Origin: Fen-1273 sp963748405
GTDB lineage: Bacteria > Bacteroidota > Ignavibacteria > UBA10030 > UBA6906
Direction: 5' to 3'
NCBI GenBank assembly: GCA_963748405.1
Contig: CAVVIT010000006.1
Span: 1-64,000 of the forward strand
DNA length: 64,000 nucleotides
The position numbers and the translations under genes were made by a program. Shown one piece after another: positions 23,438 to 31,959 of the stretch. The notes below the pieces were generated by a model, which had not been told where the DNA came from, made no database searches, and saw only the letters and a list, made by a program, of their open reading frames with translations. Numbering within the stretch: the first letter of the stretch is position 1; the number at the start of each line of letters is the position of its first letter.

Positions 23438-25746
23438 ACCGGACAACGCCCGTTCACCGCTCCCTCCGCACGGGGCTCTTCCTCCTTGCGTGGGTCGCCG
23501 CTTTCTCCGACGCGGCACAGGCGCAGGAGCCGAAGAAGGCCGGCGTCGTCGCCGGCCGCGTCTTCGACCTGGGGACGAGCGAGCCCCTTGCCGGCGCGAA
23601 CGTTGTCGTCGTCGGTACTGTCCTGGGAGCGTCGACGAACGCGGAAGGGGAATTCCGGATCACCGGCGTCCCGGTCGGGGTCTGCGCGCTGAAAGTCAGC
23701 GCCGTGGGCTACGAGCCGTTCACCAGGACCGATGTCGTGGTCTCGATCGCCCGGCCGTCGGAAGTCACCGTCCGCCTCAGGGAGGCGGCCATCGTCGTCG
23801 ACAGCGTGCAGGTGACGGGGAATTACTTTCAGAAACTCCCGGAGACCCCCCTGAGCACGTTCGTCCAGTCCAGCGAAGAAATCCGGCGTCTCCCCGGGGG
23901 ACTGGAGGACGTCGTGCGGGCGATCTCCATCCTTCCGGGCATTGCGCAGGTCCAGGCGGGGAGGAACGATCTGATCATCCGGGGGGGCGCCCCTTCCGAG
24001 AACCTTTTCCTCATCGACAACATCGAGGTTGCGAACATCAATCACTTCGGCACGCAGGGAGCAACCGGCGGTCCCCTCAGTTACGTCAACCTGGATTACG
24101 TGGAAGGGACGTCGTTCTCCTCGGGAGGATTCGGCGTTCAGTACGGTGACAAGCTCTCCTCGGTCCTCGGAATCACGCTGAGAGACGGGAGGTCGGACCG
24201 GATCGGGGGGAAAGCGACGATTTCCGCAAGCCAGTTCGGGCTCGGGCTTGAGGGGCCCGTCGACCGGGACGGCACATTTGTATTTTCCGCGCGCAGGAGC
24301 TACCTGGATCTGATCTTCAGGGCGGCGGGTCTCAGTTTCGTCCCGGAATACTGGGATTTCCTTGCACGGGGAGCGTACCGGCTCGGCAGAAACGACCGTC
24401 TCTCGGTCCTCGGCATCGCCGCGCTGGACGACGTGAAATTCACCAACGGTGACCGCCAGCAGAGATTCGACAATTCGAGAATCCTGGGGGACAATCAGCA
24501 ACAGGCCGTCGTCGGCGCGGCCTGGCAGCATCTGCTCGGGGAGGGAATCCTGACGCTCAGTCTCGCCCACAGCTACAACGACTACCGGTACGGCCAGGCG
24601 GACTCCAACCTTGTCACGGTATTCCGCAATACCTCGTTTCAACAGGAGACCTCGCTCAGGGCCGACCTGGTCTTCCACCCTGCGAAAACCACGGAGATGA
24701 CGATCGGCGGCGTCGCAAAGCGTGCCCTGTTCGCCGGCGGGATCACGCTCCGACCGTTCGTGACGCAGTTCGGCGATTCGCTCGGCGTCGATGAATCCGC
24801 AGGAACGGCGGCATTCAAAGGAGCGTTGTACGCACAGGTGTCGCAGATGTGGGGAAGGGTGACCCTCACGCTCGGAGGGAGGGCGGATTATTTCGATCTC
24901 ATCGCGAGGAAGTTCGCGCTCTCACCGAGAATCTCCGCCACGCTCCCCCTCGCCGACGACATCAATCTGAACGCGAGCGTCGGCAGGTACTGCCAGGCCC
25001 CTTCCTACGTCTGGCTCGTCATGAACCCCGCGAACAGGGATCTCACGTTCATACGCGCAAATCAATATATTGTCGGCGTCGACGCTGTCCTGAGGCCGGA
25101 CACCAGGGTAACGCTCGAGGGGTATGTGAAGGACTATGCCGACTACCCCGCCAGCCTTCTGCGCCCCTACCTGGTCCTGGCGAATGCGGGGGCCGGGTAC
25201 GGCGGGTCGGATGACGGCTATGCATCGTTCGGGCTCGACCCCCTCGCGAGCAGGGGGGGAGGTCTCGCGCGGGGGGTGGAGTTCCTTGTTCAGAAGAAAC
25301 TCTCCGAAATTCCCTGTTACGGGACGTTAAGCGTCAGCTACAGCAGGTCCGAGTTCAGGGCCCTCGACGGCGTCACCCGGTCGTCGAGCTGGGACCAGCG
25401 ATGGATCATCAACGTGGGAGGGGGCTACCTGATGAACGAGAAGTGGGAGTTCAGCGCAAAATTCCGGTTTGCGTCGGGGCGCCCCTACACGCCGTTCAAT
25501 GCGGACGGGACGCAGGACCCGGCGCTCTACAACAGCGTCCGCGTGCAGCCCAATCACAGTCTCGATGTCCGCATTGACAGGCGCTGGTCATTCGAAGGGT
25601 GGGCGCTCGTCACGTACATCGACGTGCAGAATGTCTACAACCGCAAACCCGTGGACGTTCCCCGCTATAACCCGGAGACCCGTACTGCGGAGCAGGACGC
25701 CTCCCTGGGGATACTCCCATCAATCGGGGTGAGCGCTGAATTCTGA
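23434..25746 (+). CDS. TonB-dependent receptor linked to the CarH-like regulator
   Basis: An outer-membrane receptor of about 770 residues. A TTG start overlapping the regulator's stop gives a good signal peptide (LRTGLFLLAWVAAFSDAAQAQ). A carboxypeptidase-regulatory-like domain follows (VFDLGTSEPLAGANVVVVG), then a plug with LEDVVRAISILPGIAQV and LIIRGGAPSENLFLIDNIE, and a barrel ending GILPSIGVSAEF. It is shorter than the two TonB receptors on the left and belongs to a different subgroup. Direct coupling to a B12-sensing regulator makes cobalamin or a light-related compound plausible as substrate or signal. It is followed by a small membrane-protein gene after 30 bases. Confidence 0.88.
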   Translation: MNRTTPVHRSLRTGLFLLAWVAAFSDAAQAQEPKKAGVVAGRVFDLGTSEPLAGANVVVVGTVLGASTNAEGEFRITGVPVGVCALKVSAVGYEPFTRTDVVVSIARPSEVTVRLREAAIVVDSVQVTGNYFQKLPETPLSTFVQSSEEIRRLPGGLEDVVRAISILPGIAQVQAGRNDLIIRGGAPSENLFLIDNIEVANINHFGTQGATGGPLSYVNLDYVEGTSFSSGGFGVQYGDKLSSVLGITLRDGRSDRIGGKATISASQFGLGLEGPVDRDGTFVFSARRSYLDLIFRAAGLSFVPEYWDFLARGAYRLGRNDRLSVLGIAALDDVKFTNGDRQQRFDNSRILGDNQQQAVVGAAWQHLLGEGILTLSLAHSYNDYRYGQADSNLVTVFRNTSFQQETSLRADLVFHPAKTTEMTIGGVAKRALFAGGITLRPFVTQFGDSLGVDESAGTAAFKGALYAQVSQMWGRVTLTLGGRADYFDLIARKFALSPRISATLPLADDINLNASVGRYCQAPSYVWLVMNPANRDLTFIRANQYIVGVDAVLRPDTRVTLEGYVKDYADYPASLLRPYLVLANAGAGYGGSDDGYASFGLDPLASRGGGLARGVEFLVQKKLSEIPCYGTLSVSYSRSEFRALDGVTRSSSWDQRWIINVGGGYLMNEKWEFSAKFRFASGRPYTPFNADGTQDPALYNSVRVQPNHSLDVRIDRRWSFEGWALVTYIDVQNVYNRKPVDVPRYNPETRTAEQDASLGILPSIGVSAEF

Positions 25747-25776
25747 TGAACCGGTCCAACAGGGAGATCATTGACG

Positions 25777-26172
25777 ATGGCTCATGCTGAGTATGTGCCG
25801 GGGACCTGCAACATCGGTCCGGCGGAAATCGCTCTGAGAATCCGGACCGGATGGTGGGCCCTGGGCCTGACGCTCCTCCTTTTTGCCGTCCTTGCGGCGT
25901 TCTCCCTCCGTCCCCCCTGGGCGCTCATGCTCTTCGTCCCTTCTTCGGTTTCCGCCGTCGGATTCATACAGGCGTGGATGCATTTTTGCGCGGCGTTCGG
26001 GATGAAGGGCGTTTTCAATTTCGGGGCCGGCGTCGGGAGGACCGAGACCGTGACGCAGGCGGAATTCAGGATGCGCGACAGGAGGAAGGCCGTCCTGATC
26101 ATCGTGTATTCCGTTCTTGCGGGGCTCGTCGTGACGTGTGCCGGGTGGATCCTGCTGCGGGGCGGCGCGTGA
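25777..26172 (+). CDS. conserved three-span membrane protein
   Basis: A 131-residue protein with an N-terminal cytoplasmic motif (YVPGTCNIGPAEIALRIRTG) and three hydrophobic spans; the last is near the C-terminus. The CNIGPAEI motif with its following basic residues looks like a conserved family element, but no function is known to me. The ATG at 25777 is preferred to a TTG six bases upstream because GGGAG is then about 10 bases away. It is the third gene of the CarH-like regulator unit and may act with the TonB receptor or in the same response. Confidence 0.72.
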   Translation: MAHAEYVPGTCNIGPAEIALRIRTGWWALGLTLLLFAVLAAFSLRPPWALMLFVPSSVSAVGFIQAWMHFCAAFGMKGVFNFGAGVGRTETVTQAEFRMRDRRKAVLIIVYSVLAGLVVTCAGWILLRGGA

Positions 26173-26253
26173 ACGCTCCGGGGGAACCAGGAGCTCCTCT
26201 GAAGCTCCTTCCCGTCCCCGTCCGCCCGCGCCGCTCAAAAACTGGACGGGCCG

Positions 26254-27639
26254 CTATTCCAGCCCGAGTGCGTGGAACATCGGATCCCAGGGGGGGAGTT
26301 TCTCGGGGACCGTCGCAAACAGCGCCAGGATGTCCGCCGGGATGTACCTCCGGTGTACGACGATCACCTGGACGTACCTGTCGAACCACGGGTCGGTCAT
26401 CGTGAAGTAACCCTTCTTCCCGGGCTTCTCGCTCCAGGAGTTTTCCACCAGCCATTTCTTCGGCTTTCCGTCCGCGACATCGATCCCCGTGAACACCATG
26501 TTGTGGTCGGGCGCGCTCGAGTACGTTTCGAAAAGCTCCTTCCGCGAAAGCGAGAAATCCATGCCGTACAGGGATCCGTAGTCGAATATCCCCGGAGCCA
26601 TGAGTCCCGTTTCGCTGATCGATTCCTGCCCGACGTCGCACCCGAACCAGACGGGAGCATCGTCGAGCAGGGCCTTCATCGCGAGCGTCTTGATCACCTC
26701 CAGCGGACAGTTGACGAAATTCATGTCCGGCCTGTCGGCGACGGCCCTGTCGAGTTCGATCGAGTAGCGCTTGCCGAAGGGGAGCGTGGGGATGGAATAG
26801 AGCGCGAAGTAGTCGTCCAGGGCTTCGTTCACGACCTCCCTGTAGAACTGCTGCGGCGTGTATGTCTTCGGCTCCGAGAGCTTCTTGTCTTCTCCTTCGT
26901 ACCGCCAGGTGAACGTCGAGGGAGGGATGCCGAAGTTCAGGGCGAGTATCCTGTACACGTCCCTGAGCGCCGCCCTCCGGAAGTTCTCGCGCGACGTGCT
27001 GTCCGATGCCTCCCTCAGCCGGAGCGCGTACTGCTTGAGCTTCAACGCGAGCACCGTGTTGACGGTCCTCGAGTTGGAGGAGCTGAACGTTTCCGGCATG
27101 ACGTCCTTCGGCACCACCCCGTATTTCTTGACGAGCTCGATGAACCCGAGCCAGTTCCCCCCGTCCTGTACCGGCTGCCTGAGCAGGAACTCCATCGTCC
27201 TGTCGGTGAGCGGCTTCTCCCTGAGCGCGATCACCGCGTCGAGAAACAGGTTCGCCTTCTCCAGCTTGTCGTAGAAGAAGAGATAGTTCTGCGAAAACTC
27301 CACGTCGTCGGCGTGCAGCGCATGTTCCGCGACCGGCCTGAGCGTGTTGAGCGCCGAAAACATCCAGCACCTCCCGCTCGACTTCTGATCCGTGATTTTC
27401 TGGTCCTTGAGACGGTGGGAGAAGTACCCGTCCACTCCCGTCGTCACCTCCCAGCTCGTGGCGACGCGGCTCCCTTCCGTCTGTGACAGCGCGTTCTGGA
27501 CTGCGCGGAAATGTCCGTCGACGACGCAGGAGTTACGCAGGTCCCGCAGGTCGTCGCCGGAGATGCCCGACTGGGCGCGCGCGGCGGAGCCCGGGGCGGC
27601 GATCGCCGCGGCAATGAGAAGAAGGATTTGACGGTTCAT
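26254..27639 (-). CDS. exported peptidase C1B (bleomycin hydrolase/PepC-like aminopeptidase)
   Basis: A 461-residue papain-fold cysteine peptidase of the PepC/bleomycin hydrolase family. Catalytic Cys91 is in DQKSSGRCWMFSALN, the His in DHNMVFTGID and the Asn in ENSW, the complete triad in family order. A signal peptide of about 22 residues (ending ARAQ) directs export, whereas classical PepC is cytoplasmic; exported forms occur in Bacteroidota. The C-terminal tail (FHALGLE) would sit near the active site as in the family and may define aminopeptidase specificity. It is 36 bases after the desaturase gene on the same strand. Confidence 0.92.
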   Translation of the reverse strand: MNRQILLLIAAAIAAPGSAARAQSGISGDDLRDLRNSCVVDGHFRAVQNALSQTEGSRVATSWEVTTGVDGYFSHRLKDQKITDQKSSGRCWMFSALNTLRPVAEHALHADDVEFSQNYLFFYDKLEKANLFLDAVIALREKPLTDRTMEFLLRQPVQDGGNWLGFIELVKKYGVVPKDVMPETFSSSNSRTVNTVLALKLKQYALRLREASDSTSRENFRRAALRDVYRILALNFGIPPSTFTWRYEGEDKKLSEPKTYTPQQFYREVVNEALDDYFALYSIPTLPFGKRYSIELDRAVADRPDMNFVNCPLEVIKTLAMKALLDDAPVWFGCDVGQESISETGLMAPGIFDYGSLYGMDFSLSRKELFETYSSAPDHNMVFTGIDVADGKPKKWLVENSWSEKPGKKGYFTMTDPWFDRYVQVIVVHRRYIPADILALFATVPEKLPPWDPMFHALGLE

Positions 27640-27675
27640 GATGGGTGTGAAGAAGTGGTATGGGAATCCGCGGCG

Positions 27676-28650
27676 TCAGAGCTCCGCGGTGACGGGGACA
27701 TCGCCCCTGTTGTGCCGTGTCATCCGGGAAAAGAGGGAGATCTCCCCGTCGGAGAGAAAGCGCCAGAGAAGTTTCGACCAGGAGCGGTGCGAGACGAGCG
27801 GATCGTACCATTCCGGCGCGACGGCGTTCAGCCGGGGGAGCCGGTTCCACGGGACGGAAGGGAGATCATGGTGTTCGTTGTGAAATCCGACGTTCAGCGC
27901 AACGGTGTTCAGCGGTCCGTAGTAACTGTACGTCTCCTGCGGCGGGGAGGTCAGGTAGTGTTCCTGGATCCAGCGCGCGCCCAGCGGGTGCAGGCCGATG
28001 GAGAAGAAAAAGGAGAGCCCGAGGTACAGGAGCGCCCCGGGACCGAAATACACGGCGATCGCTGCATCATACGCGGCCACGATGATCCAGTTGACGAACG
28101 TCCACGCGTTGGCGAACGAAATCTCCTTCAGGCGCGGCGGACGCAGGGCCTGGAACACGGGAAAGAACAGAAGCCAGAGCGCCTTTCCGGCGAACGAGGA
28201 GCCCACGAGTTTCGCCTCCCAGGTGCTGGGCAGGTCCGCATCAAGGTCGTAATCTCCCTGGAAACTGTGGTGCTTGAGATGGTAACTGCGGAACGACACG
28301 GAGCTCGGCACGAGATTGGGAAAGTCCGCGATCATTCCTGCAAGGATGTTCGAGGATTTTCTCTTGAATATCAGGTTGTGGGCGCATTCGTGGATCAACA
28401 CGAAGAGCGAGTGGTTCGCGAACGCGCCGACGGCGTAGGCGACGAGAAGGAGGACCCACCACGGTTGATCCCTGACGATGAATGCGATCGAGGTCTGGAG
28501 CGCGACGACGAAGGTGATAAGAAGGAACGAATAGGGGTTCCGGCTGATCAGTTCCCTGACTTCCGGGTGCTTCTTGAGCAGCGCTTTTGTGCGCTCCCGG
28601 TGGGGTTCCGGGGCGTCAGTGCGCATGAATTCGCGGGGTCGGGCGGTCAT
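27676..28650 (-). CDS. DES1-like sphingolipid delta-4 desaturase family protein
   Basis: A 324-residue integral membrane fatty-acyl desaturase. The three di-iron histidine boxes are HECAH (residues 87-91), HLKHH (124-128) and HNEHH (about 260). Flanking sequence matches the dihydroceramide desaturase group closely: a GLHPLGARWIQEHY block, ETYSYYGPLN, NVGFHNEHHD and PEWYD. In eukaryotes this group inserts the delta-4 double bond of sphingosine. Four to six hydrophobic spans are visible. AAAGGA precedes the ATG, and a very short open frame with its own strong ribosome site lies just upstream. The host may make sphingolipids, as many Bacteroidota do; desaturation would be an unusual addition. 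Confidence 0.85.
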   Translation of the reverse strand: MTARPREFMRTDAPEPHRERTKALLKKHPEVRELISRNPYSFLLITFVVALQTSIAFIVRDQPWWVLLLVAYAVGAFANHSLFVLIHECAHNLIFKRKSSNILAGMIADFPNLVPSSVSFRSYHLKHHSFQGDYDLDADLPSTWEAKLVGSSFAGKALWLLFFPVFQALRPPRLKEISFANAWTFVNWIIVAAYDAAIAVYFGPGALLYLGLSFFFSIGLHPLGARWIQEHYLTSPPQETYSYYGPLNTVALNVGFHNEHHDLPSVPWNRLPRLNAVAPEWYDPLVSHRSWSKLLWRFLSDGEISLFSRMTRHNRGDVPVTAEL

Positions 28651-28662
28651 CGAGGTGTCCTT

Positions 28663-28695
28663 TCAATCCGGGGGGTCTGCAGCGCTCGGGATCAT
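28663..28695 (-). CDS. possible 10-codon leader peptide before the desaturase
   Basis: ATG with GCAGGAGG 8 bases upstream opens a 10-codon frame (MIPSAADPPD) that ends 12 bases before the desaturase ATG. The ribosome site is stronger than that of the desaturase itself. It could act as a translational leader; no regulatory stem was seen. Confidence 0.35.
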   Translation of the reverse strand: MIPSAADPPD

Positions 28696-29143
28696 GATAG
28701 AAACCTCCTGCTCGAAAAACAAGCCTGAACGGCTTCCGAACGGCCTTTTGGGGGGATGTGCGCACGTTGGCAGTCTGTCTTGTGGAATTATGTATGGTAA
28801 TATGGCTGTGTTCTTCGGCACAATCTGCGAAATTAGCAGATTTTTCGCTTGCTTTTTTTCAACGAGATTGTAGATTGTACACACGTAATCAGTCCCCCTT
28901 GCATTCCGCGTCTGGTTGTAATCCGTATCAATTAAAAGCTGAACTGTTCATTCTATCCCGTGTCGGAGGGTGTTCTTAGAGTCCCGGTTTTCTTTCAAGA
29001 GGGGGGGAGGGAAGTATGGGAAACAGTTTTCGCTCAGCCGGTTCAACGCCTGAACGCTTGTCGTGGTCCGGTCTCGCCGCAAACGTCACAATTCTCGAAT
29101 GGGGCTCTTTTTACGGGGCGGATATGGCCCCGGGGGGTGAACG
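28696..29143. other. AT-richer intergenic region between divergent genes
   Basis: About 450 bases without a supportable gene, between the minus-strand desaturase and the plus-strand pilin-like cassette. It is markedly richer in A and T than its surroundings and should contain both promoters. It holds the terminator-like hairpin listed separately. Confidence 0.6.
28822..28859 (+). terminator. intrinsic-terminator-like hairpin in the intergenic region
   Basis: AATCTGC, seven-base loop, GCAGATT, followed on the plus strand by a T-rich tail that ends in seven T. It has the form of a rho-independent terminator but no plus-strand gene lies before it, so it may end a small RNA or act as a leader attenuator. 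Confidence 0.5.
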
Positions 29144-29650
29144 ATGAATACGGGACAGGTTCTCATGTCCGTCGCCGCGTTCGCGTTCCTGGGGACGGTC
29201 CTCGTCAACTTCAACAATCTCGTCCTGGCCAACAACGAGGACATGTCGAACAGCCACGACGTCATCATCGCCACGTCGATCTCCGCCACGTACCTCGACG
29301 TTGCCCAGGGGCTCAATTTTGATGAGGTTGCCGTCGGGCAGCCCATCAACTCTCCTTCGGATCTTACGGATCCGAACAGCCTCGGGCCGGATGCGGGCGA
29401 AACCGACGTCTCACTCTTCGATGATTTCGACGACTTCAACGGCTACAGCATCACCCAGCCGGCCGAAGGGAACAACGGAACGTTCAGGTCCGATTTCACG
29501 GTCACGTACGTCGACCCGGACAATATCAATTTCGCCACCGTGCAGACATACCTCAAGCGGCTGGACGTCAAGACGTGGAGGGTCGACATTCCCGTCACGA
29601 CGGACACGGTCAGGATGTTCACGACGATGGCCTACTACAAGTACAATTGA
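29144..29650 (+). CDS. pilin-like exported protein, cassette gene 1
   Basis: A 168-residue protein. A hydrophobic N-terminal helix (residues 5-28, GQVLMSVAAFAFLGTVLVNF) is followed by an acidic globular domain with DVSLFDDFDDFNGYSI and a C-terminal beta-rich part ending MFTTMAYYKYN. The N-terminal helix without a cleaved signal resembles type IV pilins/pseudopilins, but the usual prepilin peptidase site (Gly before a Phe/Met-Thr-Leu-Ile-Glu stretch) is absent. It is first of three tightly packed genes of similar design (gaps of about 40-65 bases, all with strong G-rich ribosome sites). No family was recognised with certainty. Confidence 0.65.
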   Translation: MNTGQVLMSVAAFAFLGTVLVNFNNLVLANNEDMSNSHDVIIATSISATYLDVAQGLNFDEVAVGQPINSPSDLTDPNSLGPDAGETDVSLFDDFDDFNGYSITQPAEGNNGTFRSDFTVTYVDPDNINFATVQTYLKRLDVKTWRVDIPVTTDTVRMFTTMAYYKYN

Positions 29651-29688
29651 ATTTCAACGGCTAGACGCATCAGGGGGAGGGGAGTGCC

Positions 29689-30504
29689 ATGGCAAGCATG
29701 AAGGATGTTCTCTTTTCGGTGATCCTCGGGGGAATGCTGATGGTGACGATCGTGAACGCCAATGACGTCGCCCTGGAGAATTCCAGCCTTCTTGTCGGCG
29801 ACAAGATGGTCCAGGAGTCCGCAGTCTCCCTCTCGCTCTATCTCGACGGCGAGATGAGGAACATGGGATTCGGCGTACCGGATTCGACGAAGATCGTCCT
29901 GCTGGCCGATTCCACGACGCTCAAGTACCGGGTCTCTCTTCCTCCGTTTGATGACATCGACACCGTGACGTTCTACCTGGGGCCTACGTCCGAGCTTGCC
30001 GCCACACCGAATACGCACGACTGTTTCCTCTACAGGGTGGAAAACGGCGGTGCGCCGATCCCGATCGCGGTCGTCACATACCTCAAGTTCAGCTACTACG
30101 ACAGGAGCAGTAATCTGCTTTCGACGCCGGTAAGCAAGTCGATGCGCGGGCAGATATTCAAAGTGGAGGTGGCCACCGAGGTCCAGAATTCATACGCGCT
30201 CTACAGGCCGCAGACCATGGTCCAGTCCGGGCAGCCGGATGCACTGTATTCGAGCTTCATATTCAGCCAGACGCGGCTGGCGGCGCAGAACATCCGCGTT
30301 GCGCCCAGGCCGTCCCAGAAACCCCGGCCCACCCGGCCTCCGGGGCCGTCGACTCCTGCGCCTCCGGCCGGACCGACCGCACCGCAGCGGCCGCCGCAGC
30401 CTCCTCCCCCTCCTCCGGCTCCGGCGCCCGCTCCGGCTCCGAGGATACCGCCTCCGCCGCCCCCTCCGCCTCCCCCCCCGCCGCCGGCGCTTGGAGTGAA
30501 TTGA
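29689..30504 (+). CDS. pilin-like protein with poly-proline tail, cassette gene 2
   Basis: A 271-residue protein of unknown function. Residues 1-25 are a hydrophobic helix (DVLFSVILGGMLMVTIVNA), like gene 1. A beta-rich domain follows (DSTTLKYRVSLPPFDDIDTVTFYLG). From about residue 205 the chain becomes proline/alanine rich, with near-pure runs of Pro before the final LGVN. Such tails are usually extended and surface exposed, acting as spacers or SH3-type ligands; in bacteria they often cross the periplasm or wall. The tail makes the DNA repetitive (CCG/CCT/CCC) and prone to length change. Confidence 0.65.
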   Translation: MASMKDVLFSVILGGMLMVTIVNANDVALENSSLLVGDKMVQESAVSLSLYLDGEMRNMGFGVPDSTKIVLLADSTTLKYRVSLPPFDDIDTVTFYLGPTSELAATPNTHDCFLYRVENGGAPIPIAVVTYLKFSYYDRSSNLLSTPVSKSMRGQIFKVEVATEVQNSYALYRPQTMVQSGQPDALYSSFIFSQTRLAAQNIRVAPRPSQKPRPTRPPGPSTPAPPAGPTAPQRPPQPPPPPPAPAPAPAPRIPPPPPPPPPPPPPALGVN

Positions 30505-30570
30505 GCGGGCAGGTTGCCCGCACCGCTGGGGGGAGAGAGGTCGGGACAAAACACGTAGAGAGGGGGGGGC

Positions 30571-31860
30571 ATGGCTGGCAGGGCACAACTCATACTCGTC
30601 CTGGGACTGGGGTTGCTCCTGGGGGGAATATCGATCGACCTCAACCGGTGGGCGAAATCCGCGAACAACAACTCCTCCTATTACTACGAGGCGTTGACGT
30701 CCCACAGCCTCGCGCTCGCCGGTGCGCAGGTCGGCATTGCGAAGATTGCCGCCGATCCGAACTGGTACGGTTCCACGAATTACACGGAGACCGTTTCGGG
30801 GGGATCCTACTCCGTCGAGCGCACCGTCGCCGAATCGCTCCTCATACAGAGCGTTTCGACGTACAACGGGTTCACCGAGACGATGCACGATACGGTGCAG
30901 GTGTACCTGAACACTCCCCAGTTCACGAGCTTCACACTCTTTTCCTGGATGACAAACAGCGAAGGTCCCTGTCAGTGGGTGACCGGCGACTCCGTCTTCG
31001 GCGAGCTCCACAGCAACGGATCGATCAACATCAACGGCTCCCCCGTATTCAAGGACAAGGTGACGACCGCGCACCGGCTTATGCCCCCTCCCGGGCAGGG
31101 TGTCGATCAGGCGATATTCGCCAAGGGATATGAAACGGGGGTCGACAGCATATTCTTCCCGAACGATCTGACGGGCATTTACAATATCGCGATCGCCCCC
31201 GGCGGGAGATTCTACAACACGCCGAACGTCTGGATAACGCTCGACGGCGGCGATCCGACGATCCACGGCGACGGTCGTGCGATCGTCCGCACCGCGCAGA
31301 GCGGTCCCGCCGTCGACACCGTCCGGTTGAATACCACGTCGGGCTTCACCGGAGTTATCATGGGGAGCGATTCGGTGCACGTGCAGGGGACCGTCGACGG
31401 GCAGGTGACCATCTCCTCGAACATGGGAAACATCTACGTCGAGGACAACGTTCTGTACGAACAGGACCCCAGAGTGGATACCACCTCGCAGGATATGCTG
31501 GGGCTCGTCGCGGAGGAATCCGTGATCGTTATCGACAACGCCGCCAACCAGGCCGACTGCGTCATCCAGGGGAACATATTCGCCCGGACGGGCTCACTCA
31601 CCGCTCAGAATTATGACGACGGTGTCCTGCGCGGCAGGTTGAGCATCCTGGGGTCGATCGTCCAGAACATCCGGGGGGCGGTCGGCACCAATCTGAACGG
31701 CGTGTTGAACAGCGGCTACTTCAAGAGTTACGCGTACGACAAGCGTCTGTATGATCCGAACGTGCGTCCCCCGTACTACCCCGGGTTCATTCCATCGTCG
31801 ACGACCGTCATGGGCTGGTGGGAGAGCATGCGCCTGCCGGATTTCAGCACGTCCGACTGA
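30571..31860 (+). CDS. PilX/DUF4900-like pilus-assembly protein, cassette gene 3
   Basis: A 429-residue exported protein. The N-terminal hydrophobic helix (RAQLILVLGLGLLLGGIS) leads into a helical stretch (YYYEALTSHSLALAGAQVGI), the pattern of PilX-like minor pilins, where a long N-terminal helix bears Ala-rich turns. The rest is beta-rich with VTGDSVFGELHSNGSININ and ISSNMGNIYVEDN, like the DUF4900-type domain of pilus-associated proteins. Together with the two preceding genes it forms a likely cell-surface filament or minor-pilin module. No assembly ATPase or prepilin peptidase is in this window, so it would depend on machinery elsewhere. Confidence 0.65.
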   Translation: MAGRAQLILVLGLGLLLGGISIDLNRWAKSANNNSSYYYEALTSHSLALAGAQVGIAKIAADPNWYGSTNYTETVSGGSYSVERTVAESLLIQSVSTYNGFTETMHDTVQVYLNTPQFTSFTLFSWMTNSEGPCQWVTGDSVFGELHSNGSININGSPVFKDKVTTAHRLMPPPGQGVDQAIFAKGYETGVDSIFFPNDLTGIYNIAIAPGGRFYNTPNVWITLDGGDPTIHGDGRAIVRTAQSGPAVDTVRLNTTSGFTGVIMGSDSVHVQGTVDGQVTISSNMGNIYVEDNVLYEQDPRVDTTSQDMLGLVAEESVIVIDNAANQADCVIQGNIFARTGSLTAQNYDDGVLRGRLSILGSIVQNIRGAVGTNLNGVLNSGYFKSYAYDKRLYDPNVRPPYYPGFIPSSTTVMGWWESMRLPDFSTSD

Positions 31861-31959
31861 CAGGGATGTCCCCTGTTCCCTTCACTTGATTTTCCGCAAC
31901 CGGAGCCGTTCCTTACGGTGTCTTCAGCGCACATCCGCGACCGGAGGGACCGGTTTCCC

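Noticed and set aside
22505..23518. 337-codon minus-strand open frame over the CarH-like regulator
   Set aside because: The plus-strand B12 and MerR motifs are decisive.
30300..30500. CCG/CCT-rich stretch as a CRISPR or satellite repeat
   Set aside because: It encodes a poly-proline tail in the reading frame of cassette gene 2; there is no spacer-repeat structure.
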